From Clostridiales bacterium (lineage in GTDB: Bacteria; Bacillota; Clostridia; Christensenellales; CAG-138), in assembly GCA_009783775.1 (NCBI GenBank), contig WRCT01000038.1, positions 1 through 12,577 of the forward strand: a stretch of DNA of 12,577 bases. Reading direction: 5' to 3'. Under the pieces are notes generated by a model. That model saw only the letters and a list, made by a program, of their open reading frames with translations. It was not told the DNA's origin and ran no database searches. Shown here piece after piece: positions 1-6,965 of this stretch. Numbering within the stretch: the first letter of the stretch is position 1; each line of letters begins with the position of its first letter. The position numbers and the translations under genes are program-made.

Positions 1-838
1 CGGACGAGTTGCTGACCGCGCGGTAGAAGTCGTCGTGGCCGTGCCATTCCAGCAGCTCGGGCCGGAAGCTCGCGTAGTGCCGCATTCCGTAGATAATGCC
101 GCCGACGCTGCGCGGCAGGGACGCGCCCGGGTAGGTGACGCCCAGGCCCAGCGTATCGCAGCAGCGGGCCTTGATGGGAATGCCGCTTTCCTTGGAGAGC
201 TTGTACAGCGCGATCGCGAAGGGCACGACAAAACCGTAGAAGTCGGCGCGTGTGATATCCTCGAAATGGCAGCGCGGGTGAATGCCCATCTCCAGCGCGG
301 CGCGCACGATATTCAAATAGCCTTCCAGCGCCTGCGCGCGGGTCTTCTTGAGCTTGTTGAAGATGTGATAATCGGAGCAGGAGACCAGAATGCCCGTCTC
401 CTTCACGCCCAGCTGCTTGATGAGATTGAAGTCCTGCACCGAGGCGCGGATCCAGGTGGTGATTTCCGGAAAAGGCAGGTCCAGCGCGCGGCAGGCCTCT
501 AACGCCTTGCGGTCGTTCTCCGAGTAGACGAAGAACTCGCTCTGGCGAATGATGCCCTTCGGGCCGCCCAGCTTGTGCATGAGCTTGTAAAGGTCCACAA
601 TCTGCTTGACGGTAAAGGGCTCGCGGGACTGCTGCCCGTCGCGGAAGGTGGTGTCCGTGATCCAGATGTTATCCGGCATATCCGTCGGGACATGGCGGTT
701 GTTGAACGCTACTTTGGGCACGCTCTCATAGTCAAAGAGCTCGCGGAACAGGTTGGGGTTTTCCACATCCTGTACGTTGTAGTGATAGTAGTTTTCCTCC
801 AGCAAATTCGTCTTCGTGTTAAATACCAGTTCTTTCAT
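1..838 (-). CDS. DRE-TIM metallolyase-like protein (HMGL / isopropylmalate synthase fold), 3' end cut by window
   Basis: The open frame from ATG 838 to the window edge gives 279 residues without a stop; the C-terminus is missing. Residues 62-67 read DTTFRDG-like (TDTTFRDGQQS), the signature of the DRE-TIM metallolyases (isopropylmalate, citramalate and homocitrate synthases, HMG-CoA lyase), where Arg and Asp of RDG act on the enolate and metal. HGHDD at residues 266-270 lies where the family has its HxH metal ligands. The first 60 residues precede the barrel and are unlike a canonical LeuA. A GGAGG Shine-Dalgarno sits about 6 nt upstream of the start. The gene follows the WYL regulator after 41 nt and is probably the last visible gene of the leftward purine unit. 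Relatives carry unreliable database names such as 2-isopropylmalate synthase. The fold is a firm call; the substrate is unknown and nothing in the sequence links it to leucine synthesis. Confidence 0.85.
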   Translation of the reverse strand, partial: MKELVFNTKTNLLEENYYHYNVQDVENPNLFRELFDYESVPKVAFNNRHVPTDMPDNIWITDTTFRDGQQSREPFTVKQIVDLYKLMHKLGGPKGIIRQSEFFVYSENDRKALEACRALDLPFPEITTWIRASVQDFNLIKQLGVKETGILVSCSDYHIFNKLKKTRAQALEGYLNIVRAALEMGIHPRCHFEDITRADFYGFVVPFAIALYKLSKESGIPIKARCCDTLGLGVTYPGASLPRSVGGIIYGMRHYASFRPELLEWHGHDDFYRAVSNSS

Positions 839-879
839 GTTATACCTCCATCGCATACATATATTTGGTTAGCATACCG

Positions 880-1875
880 TTATTTCGCGCCGTTGTCAAC
901 ATAAAGCGCCGACGTTTGCGATAATTTTTCACGCATGAGCGCGGCGACATCGTCCGGTTCCAGGATTTGCGCGTCACCGTCCAATGAGAAAAGCCAGCCA
1001 AAAAAGGGCGGGCTGACCGCCACGCGAACCTGCGCGGTGAAGTGTCCTTCGTCCGTCTGTTCGATGGGAATGCCGGGGCCGAAACGGTCGATCACCGTGC
1101 CGAGCAGGTGCGCGGAAAAGCGAACGGTGAGCTGTTTTTCTTCGCCGCCGTACATGGAGAAGTTTCGGCTGGCGTGCCGCGCCATGTCCACCAAACCGAA
1201 TTGCGCCTTGCCCTCCCGCTTTTCATCGCAGAGCGCAATGCTCTCCATTTTGTCGACCCGATAATGCTTGAGCTGACCCGCCCCGCTGTCGTAGGCGATC
1301 AGATAATAATTCTCGCTGTCGCAGGTGAGCGCGAAGGGGCTGGCCTGATACTTCGCGCCGTCGCGCCTGTAGTGCTTTTTGCCTGCCAGTGCGTGGGTGA
1401 GGTAGCGGAACGTGATTTGGCGGTCCTTCGTGATGGCGTTGTGCAGCGCGTCCACATTGAAGTAAATGCTCTCGTTCATGTTCTTGATACGGCCGGTGAC
1501 ATAAACCTGGCGGCCCAGGCTCTTGGCCTCATGCTTGCTGCAAAGTTTGCCGATCTTGTTTATCAGCGCACGGGACTTGCGCTCTGTGAGAAAACGCGAC
1601 GCCTGCACCGTGTCGATCAGCAGCTTGACCTCTACCAGCTCGAGATCCCGCTGGCCGATGAAATAGCCGATGGTTTTGCCGCGCTGCGCGTTGATGTCCA
1701 GCCCATGCTCGCGCAGGGCCGCCATATCGGCATAGATGGTCTTGCGTTCCGCCTCGATCCCCGCAAGGTTCAAGCGCGCCAGAATCTGCTCCATGGACAG
1801 CGAATGCGCCTCGTCCGTCTCCTCCAGCAGCAGCCGCATAAGAAAGAGCAATCGTTTTCGAAGTATGCTCTCCAT
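880..1875 (-). CDS. HTH-WYL domain transcriptional regulator (331 aa)
   Basis: This DeoR/YafY-type regulator has an N-terminal winged helix-turn-helix (about residues 20-70, ending in AERKTIYADMAALREHGLDI) and a WYL domain around residues 150-215. The WYL core reads SPFALTCDSENYYLIAY followed by HYRVDKM, with Tyr in place of Trp of the name-giving tripeptide. A C-terminal extension (about 230-325) resembles the WCX region. The frame is open 37 codons further upstream to 1986, but that part lies inside the guanine deaminase gene and reads as low-complexity Arg/Ser/Ala. ATG at 1875 starts one base after the deaminase stop (TAGcATG), which suggests translational coupling, and no good Shine-Dalgarno is visible. 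WYL domains are known or suspected ligand sensors. Its position among purine genes makes it the best candidate for local regulator, with a purine or a downstream product as effector; that is inference. Confidence 0.9.
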   Translation of the reverse strand: MESILRKRLLFLMRLLLEETDEAHSLSMEQILARLNLAGIEAERKTIYADMAALREHGLDINAQRGKTIGYFIGQRDLELVEVKLLIDTVQASRFLTERKSRALINKIGKLCSKHEAKSLGRQVYVTGRIKNMNESIYFNVDALHNAITKDRQITFRYLTHALAGKKHYRRDGAKYQASPFALTCDSENYYLIAYDSGAGQLKHYRVDKMESIALCDEKREGKAQFGLVDMARHASRNFSMYGGEEKQLTVRFSAHLLGTVIDRFGPGIPIEQTDEGHFTAQVRVAVSPPFFGWLFSLDGDAQILEPDDVAALMREKLSQTSALYVDNGAK

Positions 1876-1876
1876 G

Positions 1877-3133
1877 CTATTTGATACGAATGCCTTCGCT
1901 GTAAACCGCGCAGATATTGCTGTGGTCGGCCAGGTAGATGCCGCGCTCGAACCGCTCGCGCACGGACAGCGGCCGCGTCTTGGCAAACGAGGCGTCGTCT
2001 ATCACAACGGCGTGCAGGGGATCGCCCACGGCAAAGCCTTCACCCGCGCCGAACACCTGCGCGGCGGCGGTCGTGGCCAGGTAATAGGCCTCCGCGACGG
2101 TGAGAAAATTGTCCTGCCAGCCCGTCTGGATCCGGCGCATTTTGGAGGCGCGGATCGTCATGGTGATGACATTGAGCATGGGCAGCTGCGCGCCGCCCGC
2201 GATATCGGAACCCAGCACGACGCGCACGTTCTCGTTGAGCATTTGCTTGACGGGCGCGATACCGCTGGACAGGTTGACGTTGGAATCGGCGCAGTGCGCG
2301 ACCAGCACGCCGTGTTCGCGCATGGCGGCGCGCTCGCGCTCATCGGAGAACACGCAGTGCGCCATGACCGTGTTGTTCCCAAACAGGCCGTATTTTTGAT
2401 AGGTCTCCCAATACTGCTTGCAGTCGGGGTGCAGCTGACAGACCCAATCGATCTCCGCCAAGTTTTCGGACATATGCGATTGGACATAGAGCCCGCGCTC
2501 GGCCGCCAGTTGGCCCAGCCAGGCCATGAGCTCATCGGAGCAGGTCGGCGTGAATCGGGGCGTTAAAATGGGTTTGATGTGGTTAAACCGCGCGCAGCCG
2601 TCCAGCCAGCGCAGGGTCTCGCGCTTGCTTTGTTCCAGCGTCTCCGCCAGGTAATCCGGACAGTTGCGGTCCATATTTACCTTGCCGACAAAGCCGCAGA
2701 TCCCGCTTTGCTCGAGGATCTCCATGAGCAGCAGGGTGGCGTCCGTATGCACGGAGGAGAACATACAAATGCGGGTCGTGCCGTTTTTGACCAGTTGCTG
2801 CGCCAGCTGCATATAGACCTCACGCGCGTAATCCAAGTCGGCAAACTGCGCCTCGGTGCGGAAGGTATAGGCGTTGAGCCAGTCCAACAGCGGCAGGTCC
2901 ATGCCCATGCCCAGCATGGCAAACTGGGGCGCGTGCAGGTGCATATCGCAGAAGGATTGCAAGATCAGTTTGTCGCCAAAGTCGGTGACCTCGGCCCCCG
3001 CGTATTTCTCGGGCAGGTTTTGAAAAACGCCCAGAATACCCCCGTCGTTAAAGACGAGATAGCCCTTCTCCGTAATATCCAGCTCGCCCAGTTTCGGCGC
3101 GGCGATGATGTTCCCTTTCAAAGCGGAAATCAT
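1877..3133 (-). CDS. guaD: Guanine deaminase (418 aa)
   Basis: It hydrolyses guanine to xanthine and ammonia (amidohydrolase superfamily, one zinc). Visible family landmarks are DMHLHAPQ (metal ligands His65 and His67), the guanine-deaminase-specific GMGMDLPLLDWLNAYTF, SSVHTDATLLL, PRFTPTCSDELM, QSHMSEN (His220, Glu223), MAHCVFS (His259), AHCADSNVNLSSG and GSDIAGG (Asp310). Length is near the family norm. The usual Pro-Gly before the first metal motif is replaced by Gln-Ser (LQSFCDMHLH). The start overlaps the mocA-like stop by 4 nt (ATGA, 3130-3133), and AAAGGA lies 9 nt upstream of ATG. Lying in one operon with a molybdopterin nucleotidyltransferase, and divergent from xanthine dehydrogenase, it feeds xanthine to that enzyme. 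No signal peptide is seen; it should be cytoplasmic. Recognition is by motif recall, not by alignment. Confidence 0.94.
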   Translation of the reverse strand: MISALKGNIIAAPKLGELDITEKGYLVFNDGGILGVFQNLPEKYAGAEVTDFGDKLILQSFCDMHLHAPQFAMLGMGMDLPLLDWLNAYTFRTEAQFADLDYAREVYMQLAQQLVKNGTTRICMFSSVHTDATLLLMEILEQSGICGFVGKVNMDRNCPDYLAETLEQSKRETLRWLDGCARFNHIKPILTPRFTPTCSDELMAWLGQLAAERGLYVQSHMSENLAEIDWVCQLHPDCKQYWETYQKYGLFGNNTVMAHCVFSDERERAAMREHGVLVAHCADSNVNLSSGIAPVKQMLNENVRVVLGSDIAGGAQLPMLNVITMTIRASKMRRIQTGWQDNFLTVAEAYYLATTAAAQVFGAGEGFAVGDPLHAVVIDDASFAKTRPLSVRERFERGIYLADHSNICAVYSEGIRIK

Positions 3134-3690
3134 AATAGTTCGTCCTTTCTGTCTATATCCGTCAATTCCTCGGCCGCGCCCGCCTCACAAAGCAGGAGCA
3201 GGTCGGGATATTTTGCAATGACTTGGCTGCCGCCTTTGTCGCCCGTAAGGTTTGCAAGGTCGACAAAGGTATGGCGCGGGAAAATGACCGGATTGCCCCG
3301 CTGCCCGCCCGCCGCCAACGCGACAATGCGCTGCGGATTGGCAGCGAACATATCGCAAAGCCGCTCTACCGAGGCGCGTGTCAGTCGGGGTTGGTCGCCG
3401 ACCGCGAACAAAATGCCGTCCGGTTCGCCGCTCGCGCAGGCTGCGGCAAGTCCCGCGCGCACGCTGCCCGACATACCCGGTTCCGTGGCAAAGACCGTTT
3501 CGAAACCGTAGGCTGTTGCCAGCGCGGCAAGCCGCTCATCGCCTTGCGGCAGAACGGAAAAGCGGCATACGGGCGGCATCGCGCGCAGCACGTGCGCCAG
3601 CATGGGCCGGCCCGCAACGGGATGCAGGAGTTTGTTCCCGCCGAAACGTTTGCCCGCGCCCGCGGCGGTCACCACGCAGCAGAGTTTCAT
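3130..3690 (-). CDS. mocA: MocA-like molybdenum cofactor nucleotidyltransferase (186 aa)
   Basis: It is a small NTP-transferase of the MobA/MocA/IspD fold. The nucleotide-binding loop is AAGAGKRFGGNKLLHPVAGRPML (residues 9-31, shown here only as the key region: AAGxGxRxGGNK, then GRPML). The catalytic metal Asp is in FAVGDQPRLT (residues 95-104), followed by RGNPVIFPR and LTGDKGG. MocA adds CMP to molybdopterin to make the dinucleotide cofactor used by xanthine dehydrogenase-family enzymes, which fits the divergent xdh genes. GMP transfer (MobA) or another acceptor cannot be excluded, but MobA normally serves DMSO-reductase-type enzymes, absent here. The start overlaps the hydantoinase stop by 4 nt (ATGA, 3687-3690). 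No Shine-Dalgarno is visible because the sequence just upstream is a palindromic repeat (3701-3721), so translation probably depends on reinitiation after the upstream stop. Confidence 0.83.
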   Translation of the reverse strand: MKLCCVVTAAGAGKRFGGNKLLHPVAGRPMLAHVLRAMPPVCRFSVLPQGDERLAALATAYGFETVFATEPGMSGSVRAGLAAACASGEPDGILFAVGDQPRLTRASVERLCDMFAANPQRIVALAAGGQRGNPVIFPRHTFVDLANLTGDKGGSQVIAKYPDLLLLCEAGAAEELTDIDRKDELL

Positions 3691-5087
3691 TGAGCGCGAG
3701 ATTGCGGATCAAGTCCGCAATGACGCAGGAACATCTCACCCGCGCCGCGGTGCACAAACTGTCCCAGGCCGGAGGCGATGACTTTGCCATCCTCCACGGC
3801 CAGTTTGCCGCCGAGGATTACATGGCGCGTCTTGCCGAGCGCGACAATTCCTTCATAAGGGGAGTTGTCGCAGTTGTGCAGGTTGGTGCGGTGGGAGATC
3901 TCGTGCGGGCAGTCGGGATCGAAGATCACGATATCCGCGTCCGCGCCCTCACGCAGCAGGCCCTTTCGCGGATACATACCGAAGTAGCGCGCGGCGGTTT
4001 CGGATAACGTCTCCGCCATTTGCACCAAGCTCATCTTGCCCGCGCGCACGCCATAGGTGTAGACGATCTCCGCGCGGTTTTGCACGCCCGCGCCGCCGTT
4101 CGGGATTTTGGAAAAGTCCGCGCCGATCGCCTTTTGCGCCATGGTAAAGGAGCAGTGATCCGTGCCGATCACGTCAATCTCGTCCCTTTGCAGCGCGCCC
4201 AGCAGCGCGTCAATGTCCGCCGGTTTACGCAGCGGCGGGGACATTACAAACTTGGCGGCGTCCGGTTCGCTGTAGCAGGCGTCGGTCAGGCACAGGTATT
4301 GCGGGCAAGTCTCCAAAAGGACTTGCTGCCCGCGCGCCCTTGCGCGCTCGGCCTGCGCCAGCCCCTCCGCCGTGGAAAGGTGCACGACCCAGACGGGCGC
4401 GTCCGCCAGTTGGGCGGTATACATCAGGCGCGACACGCCCTCGGCCTCGACCGCGCCGGGTCGGGAAATCGGGTGCGCGCTTGGGGCGGTCTCCCCCGCC
4501 GCCAGCAGCTCCGCCGTGCGGGCCTGTAACAGATCATAGTTTTCGCAATGCACGCCGACCAGGCAGCCGTGCTCGGCCGCCTGTTTCAACGCCCTATAAA
4601 TCTTGCCGTCGTCCACGCGCATGGCGTCGTAGACCATGTACATTTTCAGCGAGGTGACGCCCTGCCGCACCAGTTCGGGCAGCTCGGCGGCGCGGGCCGC
4701 GTTCCACTCGGAGAGGGCCATATGAAAACCGTAATTGCAACTGGAGCCCTGCGCCTTTTTGTGCCAAAGGTCCAAGGCGTCCCGACAGCTCATGCCGCGA
4801 TCTTGCGTGGCGAAATCCAGCACGGTGGTGGTACCGCCGACAAGGGCGGCCCTGGTGCCGGTTGAAAAGTTGTCGGCGGTCACGGTCACGCCGAGGTCCA
4901 GGTCAAAGTGGGTGTGCGTGTCGATGAAACCGGCAAAGACCAGGCAGCCCGAGGCGTCGATTACGCGGTCGGCACGCGCGTTGATGTTTGGCGCGATTTT
5001 TTGAATCAGGCCGTTTTCCGTCAAAATATCCGCCGTCTCCACGCCGGTGGAACGAACGATTTGGCCGCCTGTAATCAAAATACGCAT
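3687..5087 (-). CDS. hydA: Dihydropyrimidinase / D-hydantoinase family cyclic amidohydrolase (466 aa)
   Basis: It hydrolyses a cyclic amide ring (dihydropyrimidines or hydantoins) with a binuclear metal centre. All expected ligands are visible: DTHTHFD (His58, His60), SLKMYMVYD (Lys148, the carboxylated bridging lysine), VHCENYD (His180), VHLSTAEG (His236) and GTDHCSF (Asp310). The family features METCPQY-like LETCPQY, FVMSPPLR and IPNGGAGVQNR are also present. FSMAQ/IPNG/GVxNR resemble E. coli HyuA (YgeZ), encoded in that organism's purine cluster. ATG 5087 follows GAGGG with 8 nt spacing and lies about 22 nt downstream of a clear promoter, so it heads the leftward operon. The native protein probably ends near FVHRG; the last residues (RHCGLDPQSRAQ) come from a palindromic repeat. 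In this setting the substrate may be a purine-ring fragment, but that is inference. Confidence 0.9.
   Translation of the reverse strand: MRILITGGQIVRSTGVETADILTENGLIQKIAPNINARADRVIDASGCLVFAGFIDTHTHFDLDLGVTVTADNFSTGTRAALVGGTTTVLDFATQDRGMSCRDALDLWHKKAQGSSCNYGFHMALSEWNAARAAELPELVRQGVTSLKMYMVYDAMRVDDGKIYRALKQAAEHGCLVGVHCENYDLLQARTAELLAAGETAPSAHPISRPGAVEAEGVSRLMYTAQLADAPVWVVHLSTAEGLAQAERARARGQQVLLETCPQYLCLTDACYSEPDAAKFVMSPPLRKPADIDALLGALQRDEIDVIGTDHCSFTMAQKAIGADFSKIPNGGAGVQNRAEIVYTYGVRAGKMSLVQMAETLSETAARYFGMYPRKGLLREGADADIVIFDPDCPHEISHRTNLHNCDNSPYEGIVALGKTRHVILGGKLAVEDGKVIASGLGQFVHRGAGEMFLRHCGLDPQSRAQ
3701..3721. repeat. Dispersed-type palindromic repeat at hydantoinase 3' end
   Basis: ATTGCGGA, a 5-nt loop (TCAAG) and TCCGCAAT form a perfect 8-bp hairpin inside the last codons of the hydantoinase gene, ending 10 nt before the mocA-like start. 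Read in the three frames of the minus strand it gives strings such as HCGLDPQS and ADLIRN, which I recall as recurring tails of unrelated bacterial proteins. This suggests a mobile or dispersed repeat, not conserved coding sequence. Only one copy is in this window. Confidence 0.65.
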
Positions 5088-5114
5088 AGATTTGACCCTC
5101 TTTCTCTGTTTGTC

Positions 5115-5143
5115 ATAATAACATATTTTTCTTTCTCTTACAA
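5115..5143 (-). promoter_or_regulatory. Promoter of the leftward hydantoinase-mocA-guaD-WYL operon
   Basis: On the minus strand TTGTAA (5143-5138) and TATTAT (5120-5115) are separated by exactly 17 nt, a close sigma-A match in an AT-rich pocket of otherwise GC-rich DNA. Transcription would begin near 5109, giving a leader of about 22 nt that contains GAGGG at 5100-5096. The leader is too short for a riboswitch. Confidence 0.7.
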
Positions 5144-5169
5144 GTCATCATAAAATTAAGAAAAAACTC

Positions 5170-5198
5170 TTTATTCCCGCGCGCGGATATGGTATACT
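5170..5198 (+). promoter_or_regulatory. Promoter of the rightward ade-xdhABC operon
   Basis: TATACT (5193-5198) is preceded by TGG, giving an extended -10 (TGnTATACT, 5190-5198). The -35 region 17 nt upstream (5170-5175, TTTATT) is poor. The start of transcription would be near 5205, only 17 nt before the TTG start codon. The two divergent promoters are back to back, with the A-rich stretch 5144-5169 between their -35 elements; a regulator bound there could control both directions. Confidence 0.55.
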
Positions 5199-5206
5199 TT
5201 CGGGAA

Positions 5207-5213
5207 AAGGTGG
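5207..5213 (+). promoter_or_regulatory. Ribosome binding site fixing the ade start at TTG 5222
   Basis: AAGGTGG lies 8 nt upstream of TTG 5222. The in-frame ATG at 5189 lies before the predicted transcription start, overlaps the -10 element and has no ribosome site, so the TTG is preferred. Confidence 0.65.
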
Positions 5214-5221
5214 TGAAACGC

Positions 5222-6913
5222 TTGGATAAAACCCGCTTGAGAGACGCGATTTTGAACGCAAAAGAGCGAAACGCGGCGCTTGTTATCAAAAACGCCAACA
5301 TCGTGAACGTGTTTACCGAGGAAATTGTGTTCGGTGACGTGGCCATTCGCAACGGCATGATTTTGGGCGTGGGCTCATATTCGGGCAAGGAGGAGATCGA
5401 CGCCGAGGGCGCGTTCCTCTGCCCCGGTTTGATCGACGGGCACGTGCATATCGAGTCCTCGATGGCGCACCCTTCCCGTTTCGCGGACTGCATTTTGCAG
5501 CAGGGCACGACCTCTATCATCGCCGACCCGCACGAAATCGCCAACGTCTGCGGCGCGGACGGGATCCAGTATATGCTGGACCAGAGCGAGTGGCTGCCCT
5601 TAAACGTGTACATGATGATCCCCTCCTGTGTGCCCTGCACCAGTTTTGAGACAAGCGGCGCAAAGCTCGTGGCCAAGGACATGGAGCAGTTTTTATCCCA
5701 TCCGCGCGTGCTGGGTTTGGGCGAGGTGATGGACAGTTTCGCCGTGACCAGCGGCGACGGCGAGATGTTGGATAAGCTTCAGCTTTTCGCCGACCGTCCC
5801 ATCGACGGGCACATTCCCCTGCTCTCCGGCGATTTATTAAACGCCTACTGTATGGCCGGACCGCAGACCGATCACGAGTGCTGCAACTTCGACGAGGTGA
5901 AGGAAAAGCTGGGCGACGGCATTCACATTCATCTGCGGCTCGGTTCCGCCTGCCGCGGTGTCGAGGAGATCATGCGGCAGATCGCGGACAGCAAGCTGCC
6001 GACGCGGCGTATGTTGTTCTGCACGGACGACAAGCATTTGGAGAATATCCGCGAGGAAGGGCATATCAACTATATCCTGCGCCGCGCGGTGGCAAACGGC
6101 ATTCCCGCCATGCAGGCGGTGCAGATGGCCACGATCAACGCGGCGGAGACCTATCGTCTGCCGCGCGTGGGCGCGATCGCGCCCGGTTATCGGGCCGATT
6201 TGGTGCTGTTTGACAATCTCACCGACTTCAACGCGAAACTGGTGGTTGCGGGCGGCAAGGTGTTTGCCCGCGAGAAGGACAAGCTGATCAAACCCGATCC
6301 GGTCATCTACAACAGCGTGCACCTGGCGCCGCGCAAACCCGACTGTTTGTGCTTGCGCGTTACGGGCGATATGCCCATCATCAACGCGGTGCAGGACGAG
6401 TTGCTGACGACGCTGAGCATTGAGCCTGTGCAGAGCCGTGACGGCCTGTTTGTGCCGGACGGCGGCCTGCTCAAGCTCGCGGTGCTGGAGCGGCACCATG
6501 ACAGCGGGCATATCGGCCTGGGTATTATGCGCGGGTTTACCTTAAAGGACGGCGCGGTCGCCACCACGGTCGGGCATGACTCGCACAATTTGGTGGTCGC
6601 GGGCGACAACGACGCGGATATGCTGCGGGCGATTGATTTGCTCGAAGAATGCGGCGGCGGTTTTGTGATAGTCAGCCGTGGAGAAACCTTGGCCAGACTG
6701 CCCTTGCCCGTCGCGGGGCTGATGAGCGACGCGCCCTTGGACGACATTATCGCGGCGCAGCAGAACCTGCTGACGTCCCTGCGTTCCATCGGCGACTGGC
6801 AGGGTTCGGATCCCTTTATCTGGCTTTCGTTTGTGGCGCTGCCCGTGCTGCCCGACGTGCGGCTCACGGATATGGGCGTGTTTGATGTAAGAAAAATGGA
6901 GTTCATGAAATAA
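5222..6913 (+). CDS. ade: Adenine deaminase (563 aa from TTG start)
   Basis: It deaminates adenine to hypoxanthine and ammonia (Ade/AdeC family, amidohydrolase superfamily, Mn/Fe dependent). Evidence numbered from TTG 5222: LIDGHVHIESSM (metal ligands His74 and His76), TTSIIADPHEIANV, a conserved LGLGEVMD segment, RPIDGHIPLLSG (His near 197), and FCTDDKH (Asp near 269-270) are all family hallmarks. The C-terminal domain contains ERHHDSGHIGLG and VGHDSHNLVVAG, also typical. Length matches the Bacillus enzyme (about 575 aa). The start is TTG because the promoter -10 overlaps the upstream in-frame ATG. It is the first gene of the rightward operon, 52 nt ahead of xdhA, so hypoxanthine produced here would be handed directly to xanthine dehydrogenase. 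Cytoplasmic; no signal peptide. Confidence 0.95.
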   Translation: MDKTRLRDAILNAKERNAALVIKNANIVNVFTEEIVFGDVAIRNGMILGVGSYSGKEEIDAEGAFLCPGLIDGHVHIESSMAHPSRFADCILQQGTTSIIADPHEIANVCGADGIQYMLDQSEWLPLNVYMMIPSCVPCTSFETSGAKLVAKDMEQFLSHPRVLGLGEVMDSFAVTSGDGEMLDKLQLFADRPIDGHIPLLSGDLLNAYCMAGPQTDHECCNFDEVKEKLGDGIHIHLRLGSACRGVEEIMRQIADSKLPTRRMLFCTDDKHLENIREEGHINYILRRAVANGIPAMQAVQMATINAAETYRLPRVGAIAPGYRADLVLFDNLTDFNAKLVVAGGKVFAREKDKLIKPDPVIYNSVHLAPRKPDCLCLRVTGDMPIINAVQDELLTTLSIEPVQSRDGLFVPDGGLLKLAVLERHHDSGHIGLGIMRGFTLKDGAVATTVGHDSHNLVVAGDNDADMLRAIDLLEECGGGFVIVSRGETLARLPLPVAGLMSDAPLDDIIAAQQNLLTSLRSIGDWQGSDPFIWLSFVALPVLPDVRLTDMGVFDVRKMEFMK

Positions 6914-6918
6914 CGGAC

Positions 6919-6938
6919 GGCGGGAGCAAGCCCCCGCC
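6919..6938. repeat. GC-rich hairpin in the ade-xdhA gap
   Basis: GGCGGG and CCCGCC enclose an 8-nt loop (AGCAAGCC), 5 nt after the ade stop and 27 nt before xdhA. There is no T tract after it (TACTGTT follows), so it is unlikely to be an efficient terminator. It could stabilise or partly separate the ade and xdh messages, or be a copy of a dispersed intergenic repeat of the kind common in clostridial genomes. Confidence 0.5.
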
Positions 6939-6965
6939 CTACTGTTCACGAATAAAGGAGGAATT

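Noticed and set aside
35..502. 155-codon plus-strand frame antisense to the DRE-TIM gene
   Set aside because: It lies opposite a frame with clear family motifs, lacks any recognisable domain and ribosome site, and reads as the Arg/Ala/Gly/His-rich product typical of GC-rich antisense frames.
1042..1884. 280-codon plus-strand frame antisense to the WYL regulator
   Set aside because: Long but a shadow: the opposite strand encodes a complete HTH-WYL protein, and this translation has no domain motif or Shine-Dalgarno. The same applies to the long antisense frames opposite guaD, mocA, hydA, ade, xdhA and the DUF2935 gene.
1876..1986. 37-codon upstream extension of the WYL regulator frame
   Set aside because: It overlaps the end of guanine deaminase and encodes low-complexity sequence before a normal regulator N-terminus at ATG 1875.
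5189..5221. ATG 5189 as adenine deaminase start
   Set aside because: It overlaps the promoter -10 and precedes the predicted transcription start; TTG 5222 has AAGGTGG at 8 nt and fits the family N-terminus.
5088..5221. Purine riboswitch between the divergent operons
   Set aside because: Predicted leaders are 17-22 nt and I see no conserved purine-aptamer loops; nothing of aptamer size fits.
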